64,000 nt of DNA, from positions 558,001 to 622,000 of the forward strand of contig JBAGRR010000001.1 in assembly GCA_036924835.1 (NCBI GenBank), given 5' to 3'. Source of the DNA: Nitrobacteraceae bacterium AZCC 1564. Its GTDB lineage: Bacteria > Pseudomonadota > Alphaproteobacteria > Rhizobiales > Xanthobacteraceae. Of this stretch, positions 16,960 through 26,319 are shown piece after piece. The position numbers and the translations under genes were made by a program. The stretch's first letter is position 1; every line of letters starts with the position of its first letter. The notes beneath the pieces are model-generated. The model was not told the origin of the DNA, searched no databases, and worked only from the letters and a program-made list of their open reading frames with translations.

Positions 16960-18366
16960 TCAGAATGCAAACGGTTTCACGTTGTAACCGGCCGGCTGGC
17001 TTCGTTCGAAGGCCGCGGCAGCTCTCACCACGTCATCTTCGCAATGCGATCGCCCGACAATCTGCAATCCAACCGGCATGCCATCCGTCGCAACACCAGC
17101 GCAGACAGAGGCTGCCGGCTGTCCGGTCAGGTTGAACGGATAAGTGTAGTAAACCCATGACACGAGGTTGCGGTCGGTCAGCTTATCCGGAATGTTCTTG
17201 CCCGCATCGAGAGATGTGACCGGGATGACCGGCGAGATCAACAGATCGTATGAATCGAAGAAACTCCGGATCGCGTCACGCAAGGCATAGCGCGCGAACA
17301 CCTTCGTGTAGTAGTCACGCATGTCTTGCGACAACGCTGGCTGCAGTACGTCCGCCACTGCGGGATCCAGCAGATCGCGCTGGTTTTCCATGAACGATCG
17401 CAGACGAATTCCAACACCCGCGTAGAACTCCGCCGTCCATAGGTCGGCTGGATCACTGTCAAAAATCTTCTCGACGAGTTCGACGCGACAACCGAGGGCT
17501 TCGAAAGTGCGCGCAGCCTTATCCGTGAGCTTTACGACTTCCGAATCTGGACGAGCGTAGCCGAACGTCGGACTGTAGGCGATCCGCAGGTTGGTGACAG
17601 AGGCCTTGGCGGCGCCAAGCACGTCAGGCACAGGCCCTGCGACGCCAAAAGGGTCACGTCGGTCGAATCCGGCAATCACGGAAAATAGTAACGCCGTATC
17701 TTGAACCGAACGCGCGAGTGGCCCGACATGTGCAAGGGTCGGCGTCGCCGATGTCGGCCATACCGGCACGCGGCCGAACTGCCCCTTCAGCCCAAACAAT
17801 CCGGTAAAGGCCGACGGTATCCGGACCGATCCTCCACCATCGGTACCGAGCGCGAATGGTGTGATGCCAGCGGCAACGGACGCCGCAGCACCGGCGCTTG
17901 ATCCACCGGGCGTCTTGTCAAGGTTCCAGGGATGCCGCGTGATACCCGTGAGCGGACTGTCACCCACCGGCTTGCATCCGAATTCGCTCGTTGTGGTCTT
18001 GCCGATCAAAATGCCGCCAGCGGACTTCGCGCGCTCGACAGCGGGCGCATCCATCGTCGCAACGTTGGACTTCATCGTCCGCGATCCCGAGGCGTAACTG
18101 ATGCCTTTCACCGCCATAAGATCCTTCGCAGAGAACGGAATGCCGTGAATCGCCCCCAGCGGAGCACCTTTCATGACGGCATCTTCCGCCACCTTCGCGG
18201 CGGCCAAAGCGTCGTCAGGTATCAAATGATAGAAGGCATTTAACGTCGCCTGCGTTCCCTCGGCTTTCGCCAGCGCCCGCTTCGTCAGCTCGACTGGAGA
18301 TATCTCCTTGGCTGCGATGCGGCGGCGCATCTCCATTGCGCTCATGGTATCGAATTCGGCCGACAT
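16960..18366 (-). CDS. Amidase (amidase-signature family)
   Basis: The 468-residue hydrolase has the amidase-signature catalytic set: the lysine in PFSAKDLMAV and the serines in the Gly/Ser-rich segment TPGGSSAGAAASVAAG, followed by LGTDGGGSVRIPSAFTGLFG. These enzymes cleave carboxylic amides to acid and ammonia. The ATG at 18366 is chosen over an upstream TTG because GAGG precedes it at good distance. It is the last gene of the Liv-transporter operon, 98 bp after the cyclase gene, so it probably acts on the imported compound or its product. Confidence 0.88.
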   Translation of the reverse strand: MSAEFDTMSAMEMRRRIAAKEISPVELTKRALAKAEGTQATLNAFYHLIPDDALAAAKVAEDAVMKGAPLGAIHGIPFSAKDLMAVKGISYASGSRTMKSNVATMDAPAVERAKSAGGILIGKTTTSEFGCKPVGDSPLTGITRHPWNLDKTPGGSSAGAAASVAAGITPFALGTDGGGSVRIPSAFTGLFGLKGQFGRVPVWPTSATPTLAHVGPLARSVQDTALLFSVIAGFDRRDPFGVAGPVPDVLGAAKASVTNLRIAYSPTFGYARPDSEVVKLTDKAARTFEALGCRVELVEKIFDSDPADLWTAEFYAGVGIRLRSFMENQRDLLDPAVADVLQPALSQDMRDYYTKVFARYALRDAIRSFFDSYDLLISPVIPVTSLDAGKNIPDKLTDRNLVSWVYYTYPFNLTGQPAASVCAGVATDGMPVGLQIVGRSHCEDDVVRAAAAFERSQPAGYNVKPFAF

Positions 18367-18464
18367 TGACGTACCTCGCCTCAAGAGCAGAAAGGTCCGG
18401 ACACTCTTGATGCAGGAGTGTCCGGATGAGTTTTGCGGGAGATATCAGGTCTTAGCGCCTGCGT

Positions 18465-19163
18465 TCAGTTCAGCAGTGCGAAAGCACGAACCGGCGAGCC
18501 CGAGCCGCCCTTGAATTTAAGAGGCACACCAAAGAACTGGAATTCGCCCTTCCCGAGCAGCTCTTCCAGATTAACGAGCCACTCCCAGTGGCTGATGCCG
18601 AGATCGCGGCACAGGCGATGCTGTGCAAAGATATTGTCGGTCGGCTTATCAGTGGAGGGCCCCTCGACGCCGTGCATTTTGGATCCACGATCATAAAGCC
18701 ACTTGGTAGCTTCGACCGTCAGCAGCGGATTTTTCCAGACCGAGTCCAACCCTGGATAGTTGCGCTTGTGAAAGCCGGTGCACAGCAGAACGATATGCCC
18801 ATCAACCTTCACGCCAGCCTTCTTCTCTGCAGCCTCCATATCTGCGACGGAGATCTCGCCGAGATCAGGAATATGCTGCAGATCAAAGCACACCGCCTTG
18901 CCCATGAACGTTTCGAGCGGCATTTCATCGACTGGCGCGCCCTTCGGATTGACATGCCGGTACGCATCCACGTGTGTTCCGACGTGGTCTAGCATACCGA
19001 TGAAGTTGGTCTGGAAGGTCATTGCGTCGCCAGGCACGCCGAGATTAGCCGCTTTCGTGCTTTCGTGGCTCATATGCACCGCAATGATGGGTCGCTGAAA
19101 GAGCTTGTGCGCGGGCATGTTGTCTTCAATGGTGAGGCTGAGATCGACGACACGTTGAGCCAT
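18465..19163 (-). CDS. Cyclase/kynurenine-formamidase-like metal hydrolase
   Basis: The 232-residue protein belongs to the cyclase superfamily, shown by the metal-binding motif DHVGTHVDAYRH near residue 58 and the C-terminal FQFFGVPLKFKGGSGSPVRA. Members hydrolyse formamides, imides or lactone-like rings. It follows the LivF gene by 9 bp and precedes the amidase, so the operon may first open a cyclic or N-acyl compound and then remove an amide. The exact substrate is not evident. Confidence 0.82.
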   Translation of the reverse strand: MAQRVVDLSLTIEDNMPAHKLFQRPIIAVHMSHESTKAANLGVPGDAMTFQTNFIGMLDHVGTHVDAYRHVNPKGAPVDEMPLETFMGKAVCFDLQHIPDLGEISVADMEAAEKKAGVKVDGHIVLLCTGFHKRNYPGLDSVWKNPLLTVEATKWLYDRGSKMHGVEGPSTDKPTDNIFAQHRLCRDLGISHWEWLVNLEELLGKGEFQFFGVPLKFKGGSGSPVRAFALLN

Positions 19164-19172
19164 GGTTACTCC

Positions 19173-19925
19173 TTAGGCTTTCGGGGTTGATGCTTTTGTC
19201 TTCTTCTTACCGAGGAACGCTTCCATAACCTCGGGATCGCGTGCCAACTCGCCGCTCGGACCTTCACGGGTAATTCGTCCGTTGGAGACAACGAAGCCAT
19301 AATCAGCGATGGCGAGCGCATATGAGGCAAGCTGCTCGACCAACAGGATGGTCAGCCCTTGTTTGTTAAGGGTCATCAGCACGCCCATCAGCTGGTCGAC
19401 GATCTTCGGTGCAAGCCCAAGCGAAAGTTCATCGATGATCAGCAATTCAGGTTGGGCCATAAGGCCGCGCGCAATGGCAAGCATTTGCTGCTCGCCGCCC
19501 GACATGCTTCCAGCCTGTTGATGCAGGCGCTCGGCCAGGCGCGGAAAGAGCTCCAGCACCTTGTCGCGAGCGACCCGCGAAGCTTCACTTTTGAGCCCGC
19601 CGTGCAGATAGGCGCCAAGGATCAGGTTGTCTTCCACCGTCTGGTCCGGGAATAGCAGCCGTCCTTCGGGCACCATGACGAGACCGCGCGAAACCTTGCG
19701 ATCGGCGCTGAGCCCCGTCGTGTCTTCGCCGCAGAAGTGGACCTTCCCGCCGGACGGGCGCACCAGCCCGGTGGCACCGCGCACCATCGACGACTTTCCT
19801 GCGCCATTATTACCGATGACCGCAACAAGCTGTCCGCGCTTGACACTGAGTGAAATGTCACGGACAGCGATTGCCGCGCCATAACGCAGCTCCAGCTTTT
19901 GGATGTCGAGCAGGATCTCGCTCAT
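19173..19925 (-). CDS. ABC transporter ATP-binding protein, LivF type
   Basis: This 250-residue ATPase has Walker A GNNGAGKSS, signature SMSGGEQQMLAIARGLM, Walker B LLIIDELSLGLAP and the switch histidine replaced by Gln in LLVEQL, as is usual for LivF. It energises import by the adjacent permeases. It overlaps the fused LivM-LivG gene by 4 bp. The C-terminus is Lys-rich (GKKKTKAS). Confidence 0.92.
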   Translation of the reverse strand: MSEILLDIQKLELRYGAAIAVRDISLSVKRGQLVAVIGNNGAGKSSMVRGATGLVRPSGGKVHFCGEDTTGLSADRKVSRGLVMVPEGRLLFPDQTVEDNLILGAYLHGGLKSEASRVARDKVLELFPRLAERLHQQAGSMSGGEQQMLAIARGLMAQPELLIIDELSLGLAPKIVDQLMGVLMTLNKQGLTILLVEQLASYALAIADYGFVVSNGRITREGPSGELARDPEVMEAFLGKKKTKASTPKA

Positions 19926-21718
19926 GCTCGCGCCTCCGCGAGCGCAACATCGCCGGGAGACGTTCCGAAATAGGCTTCGATGACGCGCGGATCATCCTGA
20001 ATAGCGGACGGCGTATCGCTGGCGATGACCTGTCCATAGTCCAGAACCGTCACCGTATCCGCCAGCGCCATAATGAGATCGACGTGATGCTCGATTAGCA
20101 GTACGGAGATTCCGTGCGCCGCGATCTTGCGGATCATGACTTCGAGATCATCGATTTCCTGTGTGGTGAGACCGGCGGCAGGTTCGTCCAGCAGCAACAG
20201 GCGCGGGTTCGCCGCCAGTGCACGGGCTATTTCCAGGCGCCGTTGCAGACCGAAAGGCAGAAAGCGGGCTGCCTCATTGGCATATTGTGAGAGCCCGACA
20301 AACTCCAGCAGACCGATTGCAGTCTTCCGGCACGCGTCCTCTTCACGCCGCATGCGAGGCGTCCGTAGCAACGCATGCACAAGGCCATAGGACAGACGCT
20401 GGTCGTATCCGGTCATGACGTTTTCGAGCACGCTCATGTCACCGAACAATTCAGTATTCTGAAATGTTCGCGCGAGGCCTAGGCGCGCAATCTCTCGCGA
20501 CCGCCGCCCCGTCAGCTCAACGCCGTCGAGTTCACACCGCCCTTCATCGGGCCGATAGAATCCGGAAATGGTGTTGACGAACGTAGACTTGCCCGCGCCG
20601 TTCGGACCGATCAGCGCGTGGACCTCACCACCCTTCACTCGCAGCGACGCATCTGACAGCGCCGTCAGACCGCCGAAGCGAACGGTGAGCCCGCTGGCGA
20701 TAAGCTCGGCTGCGAGATCCCGCTTTTCATGACGCAGTGAAGTCTCGGCCGGCACACCTTCAGAAGTATCCGGCACACGTTCAGCGGGACGGACACGGTC
20801 GAACACCAGACGCAGTGTGCCTATAATGCCGCGGGGCAGCACAAACATTACCAGCAAGAGCAAAGCGCCATAGGCAAACTTCTGCCAGAGCTGGAACTGC
20901 TGCAGGTATTCCGGCAAATACGTGAGGATATAGGCGCCGATCACCGGGCCGAAGGTCGATCCTGCGCCGCCGAGGATCACCATGAGCAGGAAGCGCACGC
21001 TGTCTGAGAAAGTGAAAATATCCGGCGAAATGTACGAGTTCAGGAACGCATAAAACGCGCCCGCAATGCCCGCCGTCACCGACGAGATCACAAACGCCAG
21101 TGTCCGCAAGCCGGCTGGATTGATACCGAGCGCCCGTGCAGCCGTCTCGCTTTGCGACACAGCCACCATGGTGCGGCCATAACGGGAAATCTTGAGGTTA
21201 TGAATAAGCAGCGTGAAGACGAATAGCGTGCCTGCAAGAACGCCATAGAAAGCGAATCCCGACAATCTGATGCCAAAGACATTTGGGCGAGGAATCGAGC
21301 TCAGACCCGTGGTGCCGCCGGTCAGCGATTGCCATTCGATCGCAACATTCTCGACGATGATGCCGAAGGCGATCGTGACCACTGCAAGGTAGACACCCCG
21401 GACACGCACCGTCGGATAGGCAAGCAATACGCCGAACGCACCTGAAACGATTGCGGCGCCGATGCTGGAGGCAACGATATCGAAGCCAAGACGGGTTGCG
21501 AGAATAGCGCCTGTGTATGAGCCCAGCGCGAATAGCCCCGCCTGCCCTAATGACACCAGCCCCGTCAGACCAACGAGTACATTCAACCCGATTGCGATCA
21601 CGCCATAGATCAGGAACAGCATGAACAGCCGCAACTCGTACTCGTTGTCCGCCATCAGCGGAACGGCGACCAGAATGATCGCAAAAACAAGAAAGCCAAG
21701 CGGAACGAGGTATCTCAT
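19922..21718 (-). CDS. Fused LivM permease and LivG ATPase
   Basis: One 598-residue chain combines two Liv subunits. Residues 1 to about 320 form the multi-helix LivM permease (GLNVLVGLTGLVSLGQAGLF, later LGGAGSTFGPVIGAY). Residues from about 345 form the LivG ATPase, with Walker A GPNGAGKST, the variant signature LPFGLQRRLEIARALA, Walker B LLLLDEPAAGL and the switch region LLIEHHVDL. The linker (about 320-345) is charged. Such fusions are known in alphaproteobacteria. ATGA overlaps couple it to LivH upstream and LivF downstream. Confidence 0.92.
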   Translation of the reverse strand: MRYLVPLGFLVFAIILVAVPLMADNEYELRLFMLFLIYGVIAIGLNVLVGLTGLVSLGQAGLFALGSYTGAILATRLGFDIVASSIGAAIVSGAFGVLLAYPTVRVRGVYLAVVTIAFGIIVENVAIEWQSLTGGTTGLSSIPRPNVFGIRLSGFAFYGVLAGTLFVFTLLIHNLKISRYGRTMVAVSQSETAARALGINPAGLRTLAFVISSVTAGIAGAFYAFLNSYISPDIFTFSDSVRFLLMVILGGAGSTFGPVIGAYILTYLPEYLQQFQLWQKFAYGALLLLVMFVLPRGIIGTLRLVFDRVRPAERVPDTSEGVPAETSLRHEKRDLAAELIASGLTVRFGGLTALSDASLRVKGGEVHALIGPNGAGKSTFVNTISGFYRPDEGRCELDGVELTGRRSREIARLGLARTFQNTELFGDMSVLENVMTGYDQRLSYGLVHALLRTPRMRREEDACRKTAIGLLEFVGLSQYANEAARFLPFGLQRRLEIARALAANPRLLLLDEPAAGLTTQEIDDLEVMIRKIAAHGISVLLIEHHVDLIMALADTVTVLDYGQVIASDTPSAIQDDPRVIEAYFGTSPGDVALAEARA

Positions 21719-22590
21719 ACCTTGAGGACCTCCCGCTTACTGAACAAGCCTTGAGGAAAGATCAGCAATACAAGGATCATAATGCCGAAGCCGATGATCT
21801 CGCGCGCGGCCGTGGAAATGTAGCCTTCGACGAACTTCTCCATGATGCCGAAACCGAGGCCGGCAATGACAACGCCCGGCGCACTGGTGATGCCGCCGAT
21901 GATCGCGACCGCAAATCCTTTCAGTCCAAGGATCGCGCCCATGCTTGCGGATGCCTGAATGACCGGAGCCACCAGCACGCCGGCCGCGGCACCAAATAGC
22001 GATGCGAGACCGAACGAGAGCGCGACGATGCGATTAACATTGATGCCCATCAGAGCGGCGGCGCGCTTGTCATGGGCGACTGCCTGCATCGCGCGCCCGA
22101 CCAGCGTGTGGCGATGCATCAGCTTCAGTCCCACCATCACCAGCACAGCTACGACCGGAATAACGAGTTCCTGCGGATAAATACCCGCACCAGCGATGTG
22201 CACGGCGTTCTTCACGCCGGGCGAAGGCAAGGGCCGGGAGAAGCCGCCAAACTGCAGCGTTGCCAGCGCTTCGATCATCACTCCAACGGCAATGGTTGTC
22301 AGCATCCAGCCGACTGAAGTTGCGGTTGCGGCAAATGGGCGAACCGCAAATCGCTCCAGAAGCACTCCGAAAATACCTCCGGCGATCACTGCTAGCAGGC
22401 AAGCGAGAGGTAACGGTATTCCCGCATCCACACCCAGTACCGCGAGAACGGCGCCGAGCATCAGCGTATCGCCATGCGCAAAGTTCACGGCTTTCGCCGC
22501 AGACCACATGATATGAAATCCAAGCGCGACGAGCGCGTAGATGCCGCCAATGGCGAGGCCGGACAAAATGTATTGGATCGTCGTGGTCAC
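21715..22590 (-). CDS. ABC transporter permease, LivH type
   Basis: The 291-residue inner-membrane permease has the family landmarks IGGIYALVALGFHIMWSAAK near the N-terminus and GLKGFAVAIIGGITSAPG in the cytoplasmic coupling region. It pairs with the LivM half of the fused downstream protein, with which it overlaps by 4 bp. The binding-protein gene lies 166 bp upstream in the same operon, separated by an intercistronic hairpin. Confidence 0.92.
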   Translation of the reverse strand: MTTTIQYILSGLAIGGIYALVALGFHIMWSAAKAVNFAHGDTLMLGAVLAVLGVDAGIPLPLACLLAVIAGGIFGVLLERFAVRPFAATATSVGWMLTTIAVGVMIEALATLQFGGFSRPLPSPGVKNAVHIAGAGIYPQELVIPVVAVLVMVGLKLMHRHTLVGRAMQAVAHDKRAAALMGINVNRIVALSFGLASLFGAAAGVLVAPVIQASASMGAILGLKGFAVAIIGGITSAPGVVIAGLGFGIMEKFVEGYISTAAREIIGFGIMILVLLIFPQGLFSKREVLKV

Positions 22591-22686
22591 GAAAGTCCCG
22601 ATTTCTGGAGATCAAAATTCAGTAAGATCGCGATTGCGCATCCGACACCCGCCCCTCGCATATGCGGGAGATCCGTGATCGAGGAG

Positions 22687-22708
22687 GCAACGCCTCCGCA
22701 GGCGTTGC
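22687..22708 (-). promoter_or_regulatory. Intercistronic hairpin between binding protein and permease genes
   Basis: GCAACGCC and GGCGTTGC form an 8-bp stem with a 6-nt loop in the 166-bp gap. No T-run follows, so it is more likely an mRNA-stabilising or attenuating hairpin that raises binding-protein yield over permease yield than a full terminator. Confidence 0.45.
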
Positions 22709-22756
22709 GCTCCGGGTCAGACATCTCCGGCTATGTTGAGCAGGGCTCCGTAGCGG

Positions 22757-23953
22757 TCAGTGGATTTTGCCGTAGGTGGTCTGTTCGATCGGGAGAAGCT
22801 TGCCGTCGACCCAAGCTGTGAGTTTGTAGTATTTCGGCAGGATTGCATCCTGACGCTCCGGATCTGACGCGTCGAATGCCGGCTTATAATTCGCCACGAG
22901 GCCATCGTAGTCTACAGTGTAAAGCGCCTCACGAACCTTCTTCCAATCATAGGCGCCGGCTTTTTCGATCGCCTTGGCTATGATGTAGACCGCGTCATAT
23001 GCGTTGGCGACACCTGATCCCATCTTGATGTCCGAGGGATCCTTCAGTCCGTACTTTGCCTTGATCTTATCCCACAGCGCCTGCTTCTTCGGATCCATAG
23101 CGCCCATGAACGTGTAGGTCTGTATCACCTGCACGCCGTTCGCGAGCGGACCTGCGAGTTCGCCGAGATTACCAGCGATGCCCCATGCGCCGATAATCGT
23201 CGGCTTCCAGCCAACCTTGTCCATCGAACGAACAATCTGGTTGCCCTCACGGTCCAGCGCCCACAGCAGCACAAGATCGGCGCCAGCATCCCTCGCCCGG
23301 ATCACCTGCGGCGTCATGTCTTGATCGCCCCAATTGAAGGTTTCCGCGGCCACCAGCTCCTTACCGGCCTTGGCCATTGCATCCTTCACATCGGGCACTG
23401 CACCGTTGCCCCATCCGGTGTTCTCATAGAAGAAAGCTACCTTCCCCGTCTTTGAGGCCTTCAATGCCTGTTCAACAAGAAAGCGAGCGACCCACTTGTC
23501 CTTTGCGGACACTCGGAACATGAAATTTGGATTATGGCCGTTTTCGACTGCCTTTGTGTTAGCAGCAAGCACGCCGACGTAGGGAATGCCGATCTCATTC
23601 ACCGGCTCCGCTTGCGCCACCGCAACGGTTGAATGATAGCCACCGAGGATCGCAACGCACTTGTCGGAGAGCGCAACACGCCGGGTATTATCGACGCCGC
23701 GCGGCGGAGCACCCGCGTCGTCGTACTGCACAAATTTCAAGGGCTTCCCTAACACTCCACCCTTGGCATTGATCTCATCGATGGCGATTTCAGCGCCCAT
23801 CTTGATCGCCTGACCACCAAATGCCGCGGGACCGGTGATGGCTGCGGAGTTGCCAATACAAGGCATCTGTTGCGCGAAGGCAGCCGTCGAACACAGTCCG
23901 AGCATTGCTGCGCCAGCAACAATTCCGCTGCGGAACTTACTCTGCAAAAACAT
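22757..23953 (-). CDS. ABC transporter substrate-binding protein, first gene of the Liv-amidase operon
   Basis: The 398-residue solute receptor has a Sec signal peptide (hydrophobic stretch GIVAGAAMLGLCSTAAFA) and the Liv-type domain starting PCIGNSAAITGPAAFGGQAI. GGGAG lies before the ATG. It opens an operon with LivH, LivM-LivG, LivF, cyclase and amidase, and faces a LysR gene across 285 bp. An amide, imide or N-acyl compound is the likely ligand, judging from the downstream hydrolases. Confidence 0.88.
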   Translation of the reverse strand: MFLQSKFRSGIVAGAAMLGLCSTAAFAQQMPCIGNSAAITGPAAFGGQAIKMGAEIAIDEINAKGGVLGKPLKFVQYDDAGAPPRGVDNTRRVALSDKCVAILGGYHSTVAVAQAEPVNEIGIPYVGVLAANTKAVENGHNPNFMFRVSAKDKWVARFLVEQALKASKTGKVAFFYENTGWGNGAVPDVKDAMAKAGKELVAAETFNWGDQDMTPQVIRARDAGADLVLLWALDREGNQIVRSMDKVGWKPTIIGAWGIAGNLGELAGPLANGVQVIQTYTFMGAMDPKKQALWDKIKAKYGLKDPSDIKMGSGVANAYDAVYIIAKAIEKAGAYDWKKVREALYTVDYDGLVANYKPAFDASDPERQDAILPKYYKLTAWVDGKLLPIEQTTYGKIH

Positions 23954-24059
23954 ATCGTATCTCCCGCGTCTTCAATGATTGAGCGCGCACCAGCGCGCTC
24001 ACGTCGGGAGCTAACGGCAAAGAAATCGCTAGAACAAAGATCAAATTCCGATGAAAGGT

Positions 24060-24074
24060 ATAGGTAAAACCTAT
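24060..24074. promoter_or_regulatory. Candidate LysR operator (perfect dyad, T-N11-A)
   Basis: ATAGGT-AAA-ACCTAT is a perfect 6-bp inverted repeat and contains T-N11-A (24061 to 24073). It lies about 105 bp upstream of the binding-protein start and 165 bp upstream of the LysR start. A further small dyad, GTTGA-CAGA-TCAAC, is at 24188-24201, nearer the LysR gene. Confidence 0.6.
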
Positions 24075-24238
24075 GAAGAAGTTGCTGCTCGCCTTTGATG
24101 CACAGCGAAATGAGATATCGATATGAATTCGCTAAGATAAAACGAACACTAGGCAATAGTTTTTGCAAATGCACATTTTGCAAGCACGTTGACAGATCAA
24201 CATGTCACGTCACTATTGTCCTACTGGGGACAGTTTGT

Positions 24239-25189
24239 ATGGACCTGCGACAACTGAAGTATTTCGTACAGATCGCCGAGAGCGGAAACTTTTCACGCGC
24301 GGCGGAAATACTCCGGATCGCACAACCATCACTTAGTCAGCAGATCAAAAGTCTCGAAGAGGAACTCGGCGTCAAAGTTCTCGTCCGTCATGCGAGAGGC
24401 GTGACGCCGACTGAGAAAGGTCAGCAGCTCTACGAGCATGCGCGACGGATCCTTCAGGAGATCGATCACGCCAAGGATACCATCCGCTCGCGCACCTCGG
24501 CACCATCGGGACGGGTCTCTGTCGGATTGCCGACATCGGCGTGCCGCGGATTATCCCTTCCCCTGTTTCGCGAAATGGCCGAGCGCTGTCCGAACGTAAC
24601 GCTTCACATCGTCGAAGCAATGACTGGGTATCTCGACGAGCTGATCCAGGCCGGTCGTTTGGATGTGGCGCTGCTCTACGACCACAAGGCTTTCGAACAT
24701 GTCGCGTGGACCGAGATGATGACAGAAGACCTGATGCTGTTCGTTTCGAAAAACAGCCCGATGGCCAATCGAAAATCCGTTTCGTTCAAAAAGCTATTCG
24801 ATCGCCCGATCGTCCTGCCGGGACGCCCAAATGTTCTACGCGCAGTAATCGATCAGCTTGCTGCCCGCCATGACATCATGCCCCTAATCAAGGATTGCGA
24901 CAGCCTGCCCGCCATCGCCAAAATGGTCTGCAACTCTGAGTTCATGGCGATCATGCCTCATTTCGCCTTCGTTGATGAAATGGCACGGGGCGAAATGGTC
25001 GCAATCCCTATCGTCGATCCCGTGCCCTCGTGGACGCTCTCTGTCGTTGTATCCCAGCGCACCACGAACGCGCGGGGAAGCGAGGCCATGGCACACGTGA
25101 TGGCCGACCTGATTGCCGACATGGTCGATCAAGGCGAATGGCGGGCAACCTTGCGCGGCGAGAAAATCAGCAAGGAGTTTTCCTTTTAG
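24239..25189 (+). CDS. LysR-family regulator of the divergent Liv-amidase operon
   Basis: The 316-residue regulator opens with the typical winged helix MDLRQLKYFVQIAESGNFSR, then IAQPSLSQQIKSLEEELGVK, and has the C-terminal effector domain. This start at 24239 is chosen because the HTH then begins at residue 1; the longer frame adds 48 unrelated residues. It resembles Nac/CynR-like regulators in its opening. It is transcribed away from the transporter operon and probably controls it and itself through the dyads in the 285-bp gap. Confidence 0.88.
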   Translation: MDLRQLKYFVQIAESGNFSRAAEILRIAQPSLSQQIKSLEEELGVKVLVRHARGVTPTEKGQQLYEHARRILQEIDHAKDTIRSRTSAPSGRVSVGLPTSACRGLSLPLFREMAERCPNVTLHIVEAMTGYLDELIQAGRLDVALLYDHKAFEHVAWTEMMTEDLMLFVSKNSPMANRKSVSFKKLFDRPIVLPGRPNVLRAVIDQLAARHDIMPLIKDCDSLPAIAKMVCNSEFMAIMPHFAFVDEMARGEMVAIPIVDPVPSWTLSVVVSQRTTNARGSEAMAHVMADLIADMVDQGEWRATLRGEKISKEFSF

Positions 25190-25211
25190 GAGACCGCCGG
25201 GTCATGCAGTG

Positions 25212-25493
25212 TCACATCGCTGGAGCATGCACGCATTCGCTCGGCCGCAGCCGCGTGCCTCTTTTTTCGATCGGCACATTGCAATTGTCGAGGCGCTGCT
25301 CGTCCGACCATTTTCGGCCGAGGCGCTCCTTTCCGGTGAGCGTGCCTGATGCGCTCCGCAGGGCGCCCCCGCCGGCCTGGCCTGCTGTCCGTTGCTGGGC
25401 TATCGGCGACTGGGCTCCAGCATGTACAGCCTGCAGTACGATCAAAGCTGTCGCCGGAATCAGACCGGCTAGCCGCAGTTTCTGAGATCCCAT
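25212..25493 (-). CDS. Small exported hypothetical protein (93 aa)
   Basis: The protein has a signal peptide (LAGLIPATALIVLQAVHAGA) and a short mature part with WSDEQRLDNCNVPIEKRGTR and two cysteines. I have seen similar DEQR-DNC-VP patterns in Bradyrhizobiaceae exported proteins of unknown role, but no named family. The ATG at 25493 has GGAGG five nt upstream, which decides the start. It converges with the LysR gene, with only 22 bp between the stops. Confidence 0.6.
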   Translation of the reverse strand: MGSQKLRLAGLIPATALIVLQAVHAGAQSPIAQQRTAGQAGGGALRSASGTLTGKERLGRKWSDEQRLDNCNVPIEKRGTRLRPSECVHAPAM

Positions 25494-25864
25494 AAACGAC
25501 CTCCGACCAAAGATTTCGAGCCACCGCAACGCAGCGTCGCAGCAGACGATTGCTGTTTCCACCCGATTCAAGATTAAGTTATTCCGGCGGAACAACGTGT
25601 TGTGAAGTCAACTCGAGCGCCCCTTCTGTTAAGGTTGCGATTCCCAATTAGTCACTGAGTCTCGACAAAGACGGGAAGCAAGATCAGGCACCCCACTACA
25701 CATCTACAATCCAGATCACGCGGTACGGTTCACAATACTTTCGTGCATTCCGTTTCAGATACTGAACCTGGACGATCACTGACCACGGCGCCGGGCAACA
25801 AAGGAAATGTGTTCCTGCTCGTGCCGAATAGACATTAGCAGCTTATGAAGAGCGAGGGACAATC
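25494..25864. other. Upstream region of the iorAB-like operon
   Basis: About 370 bp between the small exported-protein start and the iorA-like start contain no supported gene. It must hold divergent promoters; I saw no clear operator. GAGGGAC stands just before the iorA-like ATG. Confidence 0.4.
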
Positions 25865-26317
25865 ATGACCAAACTGAAAATCAACGGCCAGGAACGGACC
25901 TGGGATGGCGATCCGGATCTTCCGCTGCTTTGGTTTCTTCGCGACGAAATCGGCCTGACTGGGACAAAATTTGGCTGCGGTCAGGCTTTGTGCGGTGCAT
26001 GCACCGTCATCGTCGATAAACAGGCCGTGCGCGCCTGTATCACATCTGTTTCCGACGTTGCCGACCGTGAAGTCACGACCATCGAAGGCCTTCATCCGAC
26101 TGGAGATCATCCGGTTCAGAAAGCGTGGCGGCAGTTGAATGTGCCGCAATGCGGCTATTGCCAGACCGGACAGATCATGCAGGCCGCCGCCCTGCTCCTG
26201 GAAAATCCAAAACCCACAAACGGTCAGATACGAGAGGCGATGTCCGGCAACATCTGCCGTTGCGGAGCTTATCAGCGCATTGAGAACGCGGTTCACTTGG
26301 CTTCGACGGGGGTTTGA
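25865..26317 (+). CDS. iorA: 2Fe-2S subunit of a molybdenum hydroxylase (isoquinoline 1-oxidoreductase alpha type)
   Basis: The 150-residue electron-transfer subunit has both iron-sulfur sites of the xanthine dehydrogenase family: the plant-type cluster in GCGQALCGACTVIVDKQAVR and the helical-domain cluster in PQCGYCQTGQIM with GNICRCGAYQRI. It passes electrons from the Mo-cofactor subunit encoded immediately downstream, 2 bp away. IorA-type subunits lack a FAD partner, as here. The true substrate may be an aldehyde or N-heterocycle; the gene name reflects family, not proven activity. Confidence 0.85.
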   Translation: MTKLKINGQERTWDGDPDLPLLWFLRDEIGLTGTKFGCGQALCGACTVIVDKQAVRACITSVSDVADREVTTIEGLHPTGDHPVQKAWRQLNVPQCGYCQTGQIMQAAALLLENPKPTNGQIREAMSGNICRCGAYQRIENAVHLASTGV

Positions 26318-26319
26318 TC

